Origin: Promicromonospora panici
GTDB lineage: Bacteria; Actinomycetota; Actinomycetes; Actinomycetales; Cellulomonadaceae
Direction: 5' to 3'
Length of the DNA: 64,000 nucleotides
NCBI RefSeq assembly: GCF_900608595.1
Contig: NZ_UWYY01000018.1
Location: 62,001 to 126,000 of the forward strand
The position numbers and the translations under genes are program-made. Under the pieces are notes generated by a model. The model was given only the letters and a program-made list of their open reading frames with translations. It did no database searches and was not told the origin of the DNA. This document shows, in pieces, positions 1-8,365 of the stretch (positions are counted from its first letter, which is position 1; the number at the start of each line of letters is the position of its first letter).

Positions 1-76
1 GGTCGTGCGGCTGGACGTGGGGTCCGGCGTCGGGCCTGAGGCTGGTTCCGAGGCGGGCGCCGCAGAGGTGGGCTGA
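1..76 (+). CDS. 3' end of an unidentified protein (partial)
   Basis: One forward frame stays open from the window edge to a TGA at 74-76 and would encode about 24 C-terminal residues ending in a Gly/Ala/Glu-rich tail. The codons are strongly GC-rich at the third position, as in real genes here. The fragment is too short to identify, and an intergenic origin cannot be excluded. The next gene is convergent to it. Confidence 0.3.
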   Translation, partial: VVRLDVGSGVGPEAGSEAGAAEVG

Positions 77-142
77 GTCATCAGGGTTCCTGTCGTCGTT
101 GACAAAGGGGGGTTCGAACAGGCGGTCCGAGCTGCCGGGAGG

Positions 143-1942
143 TCAGCTGGTCGTGAGCGCCGCGAGGTCGTCGTCGAGTGCTCGCAGCACGGCGGCGGGG
201 ATGGTGGCGTGCGCGGCCAGGTCGAGCACGCTGAGCTGGACGGGAACCGCCACGAGCTCCGTGCCGCCGAGGTCCGGTGCGTGCCGTTCGACCGCGGCGC
301 GCGCGGCCGGGATCTGGAGCAGCTCGACCAGCGGCAGCTCCAGGAGGTCCGCGGCGCGCAGCGTCGAGGTCGCCGGGAGCGGCTCGGCGACGTCGGCGGC
401 CCGGCCGGCGTGCAGGCGCACGTGCAGATGTGTGGCGTCAGGGGCTCCCGTGACGGGCAGGCCGAGCCGCTGGAACTGGCTCACGGGCGCCTCGTTGGCG
501 CGCATCAGGTCGAGCAGGAGCCCGATCATGCGCAGCTCCACTTCGTCGTCGGCGAGCGGGTGCTCCTGCCCGGGGTCGGTCTCCAGGTCGAACAGGAGCG
601 TTCCGTGCTGCCACGGGCTCATCCACATCGCCGGGGCCGAGGTGCGCATGGTGCGCAGCCCTTTGGTGAACCCGAACGGCTCGGCCGGCTGCCACCCGGC
701 CAGCTCGGTGGGGGAGAAGCGGGCACGCATCCGGGTGGGCATCAGGGTGAACTCCTCCAGCGGCGAGTTCGTGGCGTCGTCCGCGGCGCGCATGTAGACG
801 TAGCGGCCGTCCGTGACGTTGACGTGCCCGCCGTGGATGCCGAACAGGGCGCCGTCCCGGGCGGGCGCGGCACTGCCGTCGGTCCTGGCTCCGCCGTCGT
901 CGGCGTCAGGGCTCATCAGGCCGAGATCCCGGCCCTGCATGTCCGGCGTCGGCTCGACGCCGAAGAAGCGCAGCATGGTGGGGGCGATGTCGATGGTCTG
1001 GGCCAGCTCGCCGCGGCGGGAGTCCTGGCCGCTCAGCGCGCCGCGGGCGCGCGGGTCCCACAGGAACATGGGCAGGTGGACCAGCTCGTTGAACCACGGC
1101 TGCACCGACTTGGCCCACCAGCCGTGCTCGCCGAGCAGGAAGCCGTGGTCGGTGTTGACGATCAGCATCGTGTCGTCCCACAGGTCGTGGGCGTCCATCG
1201 CGTCGAGCACCCGGCCCAGCGAGCGGTCGCACATCGAGACCAGCGCGGCGTACTCCAGGCGGGCATGCTCGACCTGACCGGGGTCCTCGGTGACCTTCTT
1301 GTACCGGGGCCAGTCGAACTCCGGCCCGTCGTAGGAGTGCGGGTAGAGGTCCTTGTACCGCTGGTGGCTGAAGAACGGCTCGTGCGGGTCGAACAGCTCG
1401 ATCTGGAGCATCCACCGGTCGGCGTCGGCATTCGTCTCCAGGAAGTGGAGCCCGGCGTCGACCGTCCGCGTCTGCGAGTGCTCCGCCTCGGTCGGCATGT
1501 AGGACCGGTTGATCGCGTCCTGCCGCCGCATCGGGTGGCCCTCGCCGCGCAGCGCGTCGGCGTCGCCCTTCCAGGGGTCGCCCTCCTGGCCGCGGAAGAA
1601 CTCCCAGGTCGTGTAACGCGTGTGGTAGGTGGCGCCGCCGTCCTCCCAGTAGTGCGGGTGGTCGGAGGCCAGGTGCGTGTGCACGCCGGCCTCGCCGAGC
1701 AGCTGCGGCATCGAGTCGTCGAACGGCTCCAGCGGGCCCCAGCCCCGGTGCAGAAAGTTGTACCGGCCCGTGTGCAGCTCCCGGCGGGCCGGCATGCACG
1801 GCATCGACCCGGCGTAGAAGTTGTCGAACGTGACCGCACGCTCGGCCAGCCGGGCGAAGTTCGGGGCGTCCACGAAGGTGTGGCCATAGGGCGCGAGCAG
1901 GTGGCGGTTGAGGCTGTCGAACATCAGGACGATGGCGCGCAC
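143..1942 (-). CDS. Type I sulfatase (formylglycine-dependent), cytosolic
   Basis: Predicted sulfate-ester hydrolase of the alkaline-phosphatase superfamily, 599 residues. The formylglycine motif C-x-P-x-R is present as CMPAR with Cys49, the residue a formylglycine-generating enzyme would oxidise. Asp9 and the pair Asp265-His266 (NTDHG) fit metal ligands. The late motif LFDLETDPGQ is typical of the C-terminal subdomain, and about 95 further residues extend past it. There is no signal peptide, so it probably acts in the cytosol. The start is GTG, preceded by GAAGGAG at good spacing. A PadR regulator ends 93 bp upstream on the same strand, so the two may be co-transcribed. The substrate is unknown; no maturation enzyme is visible in the window. 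Confidence 0.88.
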   Translation of the reverse strand: MRAIVLMFDSLNRHLLAPYGHTFVDAPNFARLAERAVTFDNFYAGSMPCMPARRELHTGRYNFLHRGWGPLEPFDDSMPQLLGEAGVHTHLASDHPHYWEDGGATYHTRYTTWEFFRGQEGDPWKGDADALRGEGHPMRRQDAINRSYMPTEAEHSQTRTVDAGLHFLETNADADRWMLQIELFDPHEPFFSHQRYKDLYPHSYDGPEFDWPRYKKVTEDPGQVEHARLEYAALVSMCDRSLGRVLDAMDAHDLWDDTMLIVNTDHGFLLGEHGWWAKSVQPWFNELVHLPMFLWDPRARGALSGQDSRRGELAQTIDIAPTMLRFFGVEPTPDMQGRDLGLMSPDADDGGARTDGSAAPARDGALFGIHGGHVNVTDGRYVYMRAADDATNSPLEEFTLMPTRMRARFSPTELAGWQPAEPFGFTKGLRTMRTSAPAMWMSPWQHGTLLFDLETDPGQEHPLADDEVELRMIGLLLDLMRANEAPVSQFQRLGLPVTGAPDATHLHVRLHAGRAADVAEPLPATSTLRAADLLELPLVELLQIPAARAAVERHAPDLGGTELVAVPVQLSVLDLAAHATIPAAVLRALDDDLAALTTS

Positions 1943-2035
1943 TCGGGTCTCCTTCGGGGCGGGTCAGGGCGTGCTGGGACCGGCGAGCTGCTCGCTCGCC
2001 TCGACGGGGTGGATCGGCTTACCGGGTGGGTCGGG

Positions 2036-2650
2036 TCAGGCTGGGGTCGTGGCCTCGTCGGCACGGTCCGACGTCGGCTCGGGAGCTGGGGACGACGCGC
2101 GGTCGAGCAGTACGCCGCGCAGCTCGTGCAGCCGGGCGACGTGGGCATCGATGGAGTCGGCGCCCTTGCGGTGGCTCCACCCCGCGACGAGGTCGCCGAG
2201 CTCGAGGTCGACGGGGACCGTCGTGTCCCAGGTGAGCGACCGGTCGCGATCGCGAAAGCGCGCGATCTGCGCCAGGCGCGCGTCGATCTCGATGTCGAGG
2301 AGCCGCAGCACCTGGTCGACCGACATGAACGCGGCGAACGAGAGGCGGACCCCGAAGTCCGGGTCCTCGAAGCGCGACGGAGGCGTGTACGGGCCCGTGA
2401 GCCAGTCGAGGAACACGGTCGCGCCCTCGTCCGTGACCCGGAACGTCTTCGCGTTCTGCGCACCCGGGCGGTGCTCGACGGCGTGCGTGACCCAGCCACG
2501 CTCCTCCATGCTGCCGAGCACGCGATACACCTGGCTCATCGTGGTGTTCGACCGCATGAACCGGCCCCCGACGTCCAGGAACTTCTTCAGGTCGTAGCCC
2601 GTGCTCGGCTGCCGCAGCAGCGTGCCCAGCAAGATGTGCTCCAGCTTCAT
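2036..2650 (-). CDS. PadR family transcriptional regulator
   Basis: A 204-residue regulator. The N-terminal winged helix (about residues 1-75, beginning MKLEHILLGTLL with the PadR signature GYDLKKFL) is followed by a helical Vir_act_alpha_C-like dimerisation region. An upstream in-frame ATG would add 11 residues, but the start at 2650 has GGGAGG at ideal spacing. It lies immediately upstream of the sulfatase on the same strand and probably controls it. The effector is unknown. Confidence 0.88.
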   Translation of the reverse strand: MKLEHILLGTLLRQPSTGYDLKKFLDVGGRFMRSNTTMSQVYRVLGSMEERGWVTHAVEHRPGAQNAKTFRVTDEGATVFLDWLTGPYTPPSRFEDPDFGVRLSFAAFMSVDQVLRLLDIEIDARLAQIARFRDRDRSLTWDTTVPVDLELGDLVAGWSHRKGADSIDAHVARLHELRGVLLDRASSPAPEPTSDRADEATTPA

Positions 2651-2800
2651 TGCCGTCCTCCCGTCACGACGCCGTGGCTCCACGGGAGGCGGCCGGGCCG
2701 TCTGACTACCCCACTAGTGGAATGCCTCGACCATGACACAAGTGGAATGTGGAGTCAAGGGTCCGGAAATTCGGAGCCTGTGTCCGTGAGTCGGTACGGT

Positions 2801-2838
2801 GCATCGAGATCGGTCCAGTGCTGGACCGATCTCGATGC
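2801..2838. repeat. Perfect 18-bp inverted repeat carrying GAGATCGGTC/GACCGATCTC
   Basis: The arms 2801-2818 and 2821-2838 are perfectly complementary around a 2-bp centre. They lie between the end of the SnoaL-like gene (2906) and the start of the PadR gene (2650). The 10-bp core GAGATCGGTC reappears as an inverted pair plus one extra half at 32311-32357. Position and symmetry would suit a terminator without a T-tract, an operator for the PadR unit, or a dispersed palindrome. Confidence 0.6.
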
Positions 2839-2905
2839 GACCGGCCGACCTCGTGGTCGGGCTGCCGGCCCGGGCGACCGGCGGCGCGCGCTGGGGGCGG
2901 GGACC

Positions 2906-3358
2906 CTACGCCGCCGCCGCGTCCCGCACGAGCGCCGTGTCGACGAACTGCTCGAACCGCACGATGAGCCCGCCCCGCACGACGAAATGGTGGGCGACGC
3001 GCACGTTCAGCGCCTTGCCGGTGCCGCGGTGCGCGGCGGTGTACCGCGCGAGCACCACCACGTTCTCGCCGTCGACCACATAGGTGTCGTCGTGCGCCGC
3101 CCAGCCGTCCCAGTCCTGCGCGAGCTTCGTCATGACGTTCGCGGTGACGCCGTCGGGCGTCCGGTAAGTGCCGGCCAGCGGGAACCCGGCCATCTCGGTC
3201 CACTCGACGTCGGGCGCGAGGGTGGCGCGCAGGGCGTCGAGGTCACCGGCCGCGGAGGCCAGGTACTGCCGGCGGACGACGTCGCGGGGCGCTGTGGAGG
3301 CCTCGAGCTCTGCGGTCCCCGGCGAGCTCTCGGTCAGTCCTGTGTCGTTCAGCCCCAC
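2906..3358 (-). CDS. SnoaL-like/NTF2-fold protein
   Basis: About 150 residues. The pattern RRQYLASAAGDLDALRATLA, then APDVEW and a later FEQFVDTALV, is typical of the SnoaL/NTF2-like cone fold, which includes polyketide cyclases, epoxide hydrolases and many proteins of unknown role. The chosen GTG start (3356-3358) overlaps the last codons of the MBL-fold gene by 10 bp, implying translational coupling. Both probably belong to one operon governed by the MarR regulator upstream. No catalytic residues can be assigned. Confidence 0.75.
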   Translation of the reverse strand: MGLNDTGLTESSPGTAELEASTAPRDVVRRQYLASAAGDLDALRATLAPDVEWTEMAGFPLAGTYRTPDGVTANVMTKLAQDWDGWAAHDDTYVVDGENVVVLARYTAAHRGTGKALNVRVAHHFVVRGGLIVRFEQFVDTALVRDAAAA

Positions 3359-4155
3359 GTCATCTCGCCCTTCGCGACCTTCGGCCCGAGCTGGGCGGCG
3401 ATGAGCATGCCGGACTCCGGATAGGCCTCCACCAGTGCTGCCGTCGTGGCGGCTCCGTCGGCGGATCCGGCCAGGATGCGCTCGAAGTCTCGCAGGTACG
3501 TGCGGGTGTAGTCGATGGCGCTCGCGTCGTTGGCCGTGCCGGGCAGGCGGTGCCCGGCGACGACGAACGCGGGGTCGAGCGACTGCATCTGGTCGAGCAG
3601 CTCGATCCAGGCGGCGCGCTGCTCCGGCGTCGCCGTGTCCGCGACCCACACGTGCTCCTGCTGGAACAGGAGGACGCCGCCGATGACCGCGCGGTGCTCG
3701 GCGTTCCACAGGTAGTGCCGGTCGGGCAGGACGGCGTTGCCGCCCCTGAGCTCGAACCGGGCGCCGTCGACCTCGATGGCGTCGCCGTCGAGCGGCTCGA
3801 TCTTCGCCAGGCGCGTCGGGAGGTTCGCGCCGAGCGCGGCCCATGCCTTCAGCTTGCCCTCGAACGAGGCCTCGATGTGCTCGATGACGACCGGCGTGGC
3901 GACGACCTTCGCGTCGGGGAAGGCGTCGGCGACAACTTCGAGCCCGAAGTAGAAGTCCGGGTCGGCGTGGCTCACGAACACGGTGGCGAGCGTCTTGCCG
4001 GAGTCGAGGACTGCCGCGACGAGACGGTGTCCGTCGGCCCGTGTGAAGCCGGCGTCGACGAGGAGGGCCTCGTTCTCGCCCGTGACGAGCACGGCGGACT
4101 TGTTCTTCGAACCGGCAGGGAAGTCGAGGTCGAAGACCTCGAAGGACAGCGACAT
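3349..4155 (-). CDS. MBL-fold metallo-hydrolase with altered metal motif
   Basis: A 268-residue metallo-beta-lactamase-fold protein. It has the usual start (LLVDAGF), the loop SHADPDFYFG at residues 62-71, and a late VVAGHRLPG. The classical HxHxDH motif reads H63-A-D65-P-D67-F68, so the second His is Asp and the final His is Phe. This may mark a distinct subfamily or reduced metal binding. The RBS is GAGAGGAAC before ATG. It overlaps the SnoaL-like gene, and a MarR gene lies 154 bp upstream on the same strand with a palindrome between them. Confidence 0.85.
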   Translation of the reverse strand: MSLSFEVFDLDFPAGSKNKSAVLVTGENEALLVDAGFTRADGHRLVAAVLDSGKTLATVFVSHADPDFYFGLEVVADAFPDAKVVATPVVIEHIEASFEGKLKAWAALGANLPTRLAKIEPLDGDAIEVDGARFELRGGNAVLPDRHYLWNAEHRAVIGGVLLFQQEHVWVADTATPEQRAAWIELLDQMQSLDPAFVVAGHRLPGTANDASAIDYTRTYLRDFERILAGSADGAATTAALVEAYPESGMLIAAQLGPKVAKGEMTWG

Positions 4156-4227
4156 GGTGGTTCCTCTCTCGGGGCGCCCGGGGGACCGGACGGCACGGCG
4201 TGGTGGCCGTGTGCCGAGGTAACAAAG

Positions 4228-4241
4228 GCTGACTAGTCAGC
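4228..4241. promoter_or_regulatory. Candidate MarR operator GCTGACTAGTCAGC
   Basis: A perfect 14-bp palindrome about 75 bp upstream of the MBL-fold gene and 70 bp downstream of the MarR gene. Its size and location suit a MarR dimer site controlling the MBL/SnoaL operon. It is predicted from symmetry only. Confidence 0.5.
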
Positions 4242-4309
4242 TATTCCCGAGACCGTCTTCGGTCCCTGATCGGCCCTTCGACGGCGGGTCGCGGGCTCGG
4301 CGCGCGCCA

Positions 4310-4804
4310 CTACGGCATGACGGGGAGCTGCTGCTCGGCGTTCTTGCTGAGCGTGCGGATGGCGACGGCGAACACCTCGGCCTGGTCGGCCGGCAGCACG
4401 TCGACGAGGTACCGCTCGATGTTCCGCGCGTGGACCGCGCTCGCCCGGAGCAGCAGCTCTTCGCCGGCGGGTGTGAGGAGGATGAGCTGCACGCGCCTGT
4501 CCGCCGCGGACGGCTTGCGCTCGATGAGACCCTGCTCAGCCGCCCGCTGGACGAGGCGCGTCGCGCCGCCCGAGGTGAGGACGCGCGCCTGGGCGATGTC
4601 GCGCACCGGCGCGCCGTCTGGCCCGGCGCGGCCCACCACGAGCAGCAGCTCGAACAGCGTGTGGCTCAGGCCGGTCTCCTCCTCGAGGGCCCGGCCCAGG
4701 ATGTACTCCAGCCGGTTTGCGGCGCCGAGCAGGCGGCCGAACACCAGGATCCGAGGGTCGTAGGCGGCCTCGCGGGGCGATGAGAACTCTGGCGGCGTGC
4801 TCAT
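4310..4804 (-). CDS. MarR family transcriptional regulator
   Basis: A 164-residue winged-helix protein. The recognition region is VRDIAQARVLTSGGATRLVQ, and the wing reads KPSAADRRVQLILLTPAG, the DxR signature of MarR. The start at MSTPPEF (4804) is preferred; upstream starts would add 31 residues with poor coding character, although the SD at 4804 is weak. It probably regulates the downstream MBL/SnoaL pair and itself. The ligand is unknown. Confidence 0.85.
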   Translation of the reverse strand: MSTPPEFSSPREAAYDPRILVFGRLLGAANRLEYILGRALEEETGLSHTLFELLLVVGRAGPDGAPVRDIAQARVLTSGGATRLVQRAAEQGLIERKPSAADRRVQLILLTPAGEELLLRASAVHARNIERYLVDVLPADQAEVFAVAIRTLSKNAEQQLPVMP

Positions 4805-4885
4805 CAGGTCAGCGTAGGTGCAGGTCACGCGCTGCGCGTGCAGGCGGGTTGCGGGCCAACAACAACGCACGTTCTGTGTAAAGAA

Positions 4886-4917
4886 ATGCATGTGCATGAA
4901 CGGTTGAAACGCGTTCA
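4886..4917. promoter_or_regulatory. AT-richer promoter region with two palindromes
   Basis: ATGCATGTGCAT (4886-4897) and TGAAACGCGTTCA (4905-4917) lie in an unusually AT-rich stretch between the MarR gene and the small KOW-like gene. They are candidate operators for either divergent transcript. No sigma-factor promoter could be assigned with confidence. Confidence 0.35.
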
Positions 4918-5058
4918 GATTCTACTTCCGAAATTGATATTGACGATGTTCTGTATCTGCTGGCAGGCTGTCGCCCCCACCGATCGAGCTGGGTGTCACA
5001 CAAGATCGCAAGATGTGCGCGACGTGGATCGGAAGGTCACGACAGAGAGAAGAAGTCA

Positions 5059-5247
5059 ATGGGCAACGTGATTGCCGAGGGCGTCCGGGTGAGGGTCACC
5101 GGAATGTCGAGCACCGAGCGCGGTGCTGAGGGAATCGTGAAGACGATCCGGCGCGGGTGGACGGGGAAGGAAGCGGTGGTGGTGGCCCCCGGCGCTCTGC
5201 GGCCGCGAGAGTTCACCGTTCCGCTGGCCGACCTGTCGAGGAGCTGA
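5059..5247 (+). CDS. Small KOW/SH3-like protein
   Basis: A 62-residue basic protein. The pattern VRVRVTGMSSTERGAEG, then a run of alternating hydrophobics and EFTVPLADL, resembles a single KOW or SH3-like beta barrel such as those binding RNA or ribosomes. The start ATG at 5059 follows GAGAGAAGAAG, an acceptable RBS. It is monocistronic and flanked by AT-rich DNA. No closer family was recognised and the function is unknown. Confidence 0.65.
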   Translation: MGNVIAEGVRVRVTGMSSTERGAEGIVKTIRRGWTGKEAVVVAPGALRPREFTVPLADLSRS

Positions 5248-5489
5248 GCCGGCGGGCACGCCGTGTGGTGCGCACGAGTCGGCGAGCCGTGCTGGGCTTT
5301 CCTTTATCGGCACATTGCTTCGGCTCGATCGTTGGCGCCTATCCACGTGGTGAAGAACAAATAGTATTGCTCAGGTCGTGCTCAATTGAGTCGAGATTGT
5401 CGTCCCTGATCGAGCCTGGACTATGCCGAGACGTAAGTCGCCCGGAAAGTAGGTGGCGAGAGCTCCGGCCGACGCATCACACTGGCCCG

Positions 5490-5982
5490 ATGACTGACGT
5501 GACGGCCGGCGAAGGCGCCGGTCTGGGATCCCGGATCGGGTCACCACATCGCGCCGGGCCTGGTCGACGTCGTCCACCACGAAGGTCGTCCGGGCCTCGT
5601 GCTGGAGCGCATCACCGGGGCGGAGATGCTTGGACTCCTGCAGCGCCGGCCGTGGCGCATGCAAACACTCGGGCGGGGACTGGCCGAAGCGCATCTCGCC
5701 ATCCACGGCGACCGGCTCAGCGTCATCGACTGGCCGAACGCGGCCCGGGGCGTGCCCGAGGCCGACCACGCGCGGGCGATCCTCCTGCTGCGGTGGGCGG
5801 ACCCGCTGCCCGGCACACCGCTGGTGATCCGCGGGCTGGTGGCGGCGGGGCGTTCGCTCCTCGCCCGTACCTACGTGCGGGCCTACGCCCACGGTTCGCC
5901 GCGCCCGCCGCAGCAGGTCGAGTCGTGGCTGTTTGCGAGCAAGGTGCCGTGCTCAAGGCGCCGTGGGCGGTGTGTTCGTTGA
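5490..5982 (+). pseudogene. Remnant of an APH-family small-molecule kinase
   Basis: The start ATG at 5490 gives MTDVTAGEGAGLGSRIGS, a typical N-terminus of an aminoglycoside-phosphotransferase-like protein. Around 5533-5550 the frame shifts and the sequence jumps to APGLVDVVHHEGRPGLVLER, skipping most of the N-lobe. At about 5705-5713, AEAHLAIHGD runs directly into RLSVIDWPNAARG, so the segment between the catalytic HGD and the strand before the IDW motif is gone. The C-terminus is truncated and overlaps the end of the convergent GNAT gene. The two internal losses and the shift indicate a dead gene. An intact, different APH-family gene lies at 39026-39961. Confidence 0.75.
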
Positions 5983-6573
5983 CTCGTAGGCGAGATACCG
6001 GCCCGGCTTGTCGGGCTCCTCGATCTCGAAACGTAGCTCGAGGCCGGCCCGTTCGATCATGCCGACCTGTTGGGCGAACTGTTCGTTGGTGACGAAGAGA
6101 TGCCCGCCGAGGCTCCAGTCCTGCGCGAGCCACGTCCGAAGAGTGTCGAGCAGTGCGCGATCCGTCTCTGTCGCCAGGCGGGACCTGCGAACCCAGAAGT
6201 AGACCGCCGCGCCGTAGTCGTCCCACTGGCGGTCTGCTACCGGGGTGATGCGCGCCCCGGCGAACGTACGTGCATCGGGCGGCATGAGGTACACGCAGCC
6301 AAGACATTCGGCCCCAGCGGGGTCCAAGACCGTGTAGGTGAAGGCCTGGCGGCTCGCATGACGTTGCTCGAGCTTCTCCAGGTCCTCCCGGTTGGCGCCC
6401 ACCGTGAAGTCATCCGCGGGCCAGCTCGACTGTTCCCACGTTCGCAGGTACTCCCGGCTCTCCATCACGGCCGCGTAGTCCATCTCGGCATCGGCGGCCG
6501 TGATCGGCCGGAGCACGAAGTCGTCCGTCTTCAGGCCGTCGGGTACGTCGAACTGCAGGTTCTCGAACAGCAT
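5953..6573 (-). CDS. GNAT family N-acetyltransferase
   Basis: A 206-residue protein. It opens with LKTDDFVLRPITAADAEMDY, the usual beta1-alpha1 of GNAT enzymes, and continues through YTVLDPAGAECLGCVYLMP to a central AAVYFWVRRS followed by an acceptor helix. It would acetylate a small molecule or peptide from acetyl-CoA. The start MLFENLQF at 6573 has GTGAGGAC as RBS; upstream in-frame starts lack one. The 3' end overlaps the dead APH gene on the other strand. The substrate is unknown. Confidence 0.75.
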   Translation of the reverse strand: MLFENLQFDVPDGLKTDDFVLRPITAADAEMDYAAVMESREYLRTWEQSSWPADDFTVGANREDLEKLEQRHASRQAFTYTVLDPAGAECLGCVYLMPPDARTFAGARITPVADRQWDDYGAAVYFWVRRSRLATETDRALLDTLRTWLAQDWSLGGHLFVTNEQFAQQVGMIERAGLELRFEIEEPDKPGRYLAYESTNTPPTAP

Positions 6574-6712
6574 GTCCTCACACCCCGGTCGCGTCCACGG
6601 TGACATCCATGGCGCAAACCCTGGCATGGTCGCCACCGCGGACCCAGGTCTTTTTCACCGGATCGCCTTTCTGGCAGATCGACTCCGGGACGGACCCGGT
6701 CGTCCGACGTCG

Positions 6713-8365
6713 TCATTCGATCCGCGTCAGGTCCTTGCCGCCGGCCCTGCTGTTCGTCCCGCTGTTCGTCCTGTCGTTCCCCAGGTCGATTCCCCGGTCG
6801 TTTCCCCTGGTGATCGCGCGGTCCCGGTCGCGGTCCGGCACCGGGACGACGTGCCCCGTGCCGAATCGCCGAGAGAGAGCGCCGCGCAGACGCTCGCCCC
6901 CGCGCAGCCGGCCGTTGCCGTCCCGGTGGCCCGGCGCGGGCGGGACCGGGACCACGGAGAGCAGCGCCCGCTCGGTCTCGTCGGCAGGCACGTGAACCTC
7001 GGCGTATCCGCCGTTCGGCATCCGGACTATCCGGCCCGACTCGTGCCCGTGCCGCACGATCTCGCGGTCCTTGCGCTGCAGCCCGACGCAGATCCGCCGC
7101 GTGACCTCGAACGCCAGCGGGGGACCGACGAGGAGCAGGACCTGCAGCGCCGTGATGACCGACTCGAAGCTGACGCCGAACTCGGTGGAGACGATATCGG
7201 CGCTCGCGGCACCCCACAGGATGCCGTAGAAGAGGGCGCCCGCCACGCCGATCCCGGTGCGGACCGGGACGTTCCGCGGCCGGTCGAGCACGTTGTGCGG
7301 CTCGCGGTCCTGGTTGACCCACGCCTCGACGTACGGGTAGACGATCAGGAGCCCGAAGTATGCGGCGACGACGAGCAGGGGGACCAGGGTCGCGAAGGTC
7401 ACCGTCCAGCCCATCCACTCCGTCTCCCAGCCGACCGGGACGAGGCGCAGCGCACCGTCCAGGAACCCCATGTACCAGTCCGGCTGGCTTCCCGCACCGA
7501 CCTCGCCCACGGACACCGGTCCGTACGCCCAGACCGGGCTGATCGTCGACGTCGCGCCGAGCAGGACGAGCACGGCGCCGGTGATCCCCGTCATTCCCAG
7601 GGCGCGGAGCGCGGCGTCGGGCCACAGCCGCAGCCCCAGCGAGCCCGACGCCGGGCCGGGCTGGTCCGCCTGCCCGTGCCGGAGTGCGAGCGCCGCGCGC
7701 GCGGCGATGACCACCGCGATCAGCGCCGGGGCGATCGCCACGTGCAGGGGGTACAGGTTCTCCAGGATCTGGCCCGGGAACCGCCCGCCGAACATCAGGT
7801 CGGCCCCCCAGGTGCCGATGAACGGGATGCTGAGGACGACACCCTCGACGATCCGCAGGCCGGTGCCCGAGAGCATGTCGTCGGGCAGGGCGTACCCGCT
7901 CCAGCCGGCGGCGAGCGTCAGGACGAAGACCCCGACCAGCAGGACCCAGCTCAGCTGCCGCGGACGGCGGAACCCGCCCGTGAAGAACGTGACGAGAAGC
8001 TGCATGATCACCGACGCGGGCATGACGAGCGCCGCCCAGTGGTGCGTCTGGCGCACCAGGAGGCCGCCGGCCTGCTCGAACGAGATGCGCATCGTCGAGT
8101 CGTAGGCGGCCGTCACGGTCGAGCCCTGAAGCGGTTCGTAGGGCCCGTCGTAGGTGACGAGCTCGTTCGACGGCGTGTACCAGAGCGCCAGCAGCACACC
8201 GGTGACCGTCAGGACGAGCAGGCAGGCGAACGTTACGACGCCGAACAGGTTCGACCAGCGCAGGTGCACGCGACGCCGGCTCAGGCCGGAGGCGAACGTG
8301 CGGAGGGCGGCGACCGTCGCGCGCGGGGTGGGGCGGGCGCGACGTCCGCCTGGGTCAGCTCGCAT
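6713..8365 (-). CDS. Cytochrome b subunit (QcrB-like)
   Basis: A 550-residue integral membrane cytochrome b with at least eight hydrophobic segments. Haem-ligand His residues appear in RQTHHWAALVMP and YPLHVAIAP. The quinol-site PEWY motif appears as QPDWYMGFLDGALRL, the actinobacterial form. The polar C-terminal tail is rich in DR/GNDR repeats. The ATG overlaps the ndh stop by 11 bp, so the pair is translationally coupled. No Rieske protein, cytochrome c or oxidase gene adjoins, so this is probably an accessory copy rather than the main bc1 operon. Confidence 0.9.
   Translation of the reverse strand: MRADPGGRRARPTPRATVAALRTFASGLSRRRVHLRWSNLFGVVTFACLLVLTVTGVLLALWYTPSNELVTYDGPYEPLQGSTVTAAYDSTMRISFEQAGGLLVRQTHHWAALVMPASVIMQLLVTFFTGGFRRPRQLSWVLLVGVFVLTLAAGWSGYALPDDMLSGTGLRIVEGVVLSIPFIGTWGADLMFGGRFPGQILENLYPLHVAIAPALIAVVIAARAALALRHGQADQPGPASGSLGLRLWPDAALRALGMTGITGAVLVLLGATSTISPVWAYGPVSVGEVGAGSQPDWYMGFLDGALRLVPVGWETEWMGWTVTFATLVPLLVVAAYFGLLIVYPYVEAWVNQDREPHNVLDRPRNVPVRTGIGVAGALFYGILWGAASADIVSTEFGVSFESVITALQVLLLVGPPLAFEVTRRICVGLQRKDREIVRHGHESGRIVRMPNGGYAEVHVPADETERALLSVVPVPPAPGHRDGNGRLRGGERLRGALSRRFGTGHVVPVPDRDRDRAITRGNDRGIDLGNDRTNSGTNSRAGGKDLTRIE

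Noticed and set aside
209..3424. 1071-codon forward open frame over the sulfatase, PadR and SnoaL genes
   Set aside because: It is an antisense shadow caused by high GC: the product is an Arg/Val/Gly-rich string without domains, while the reverse strand encodes recognisable proteins with RBSs.
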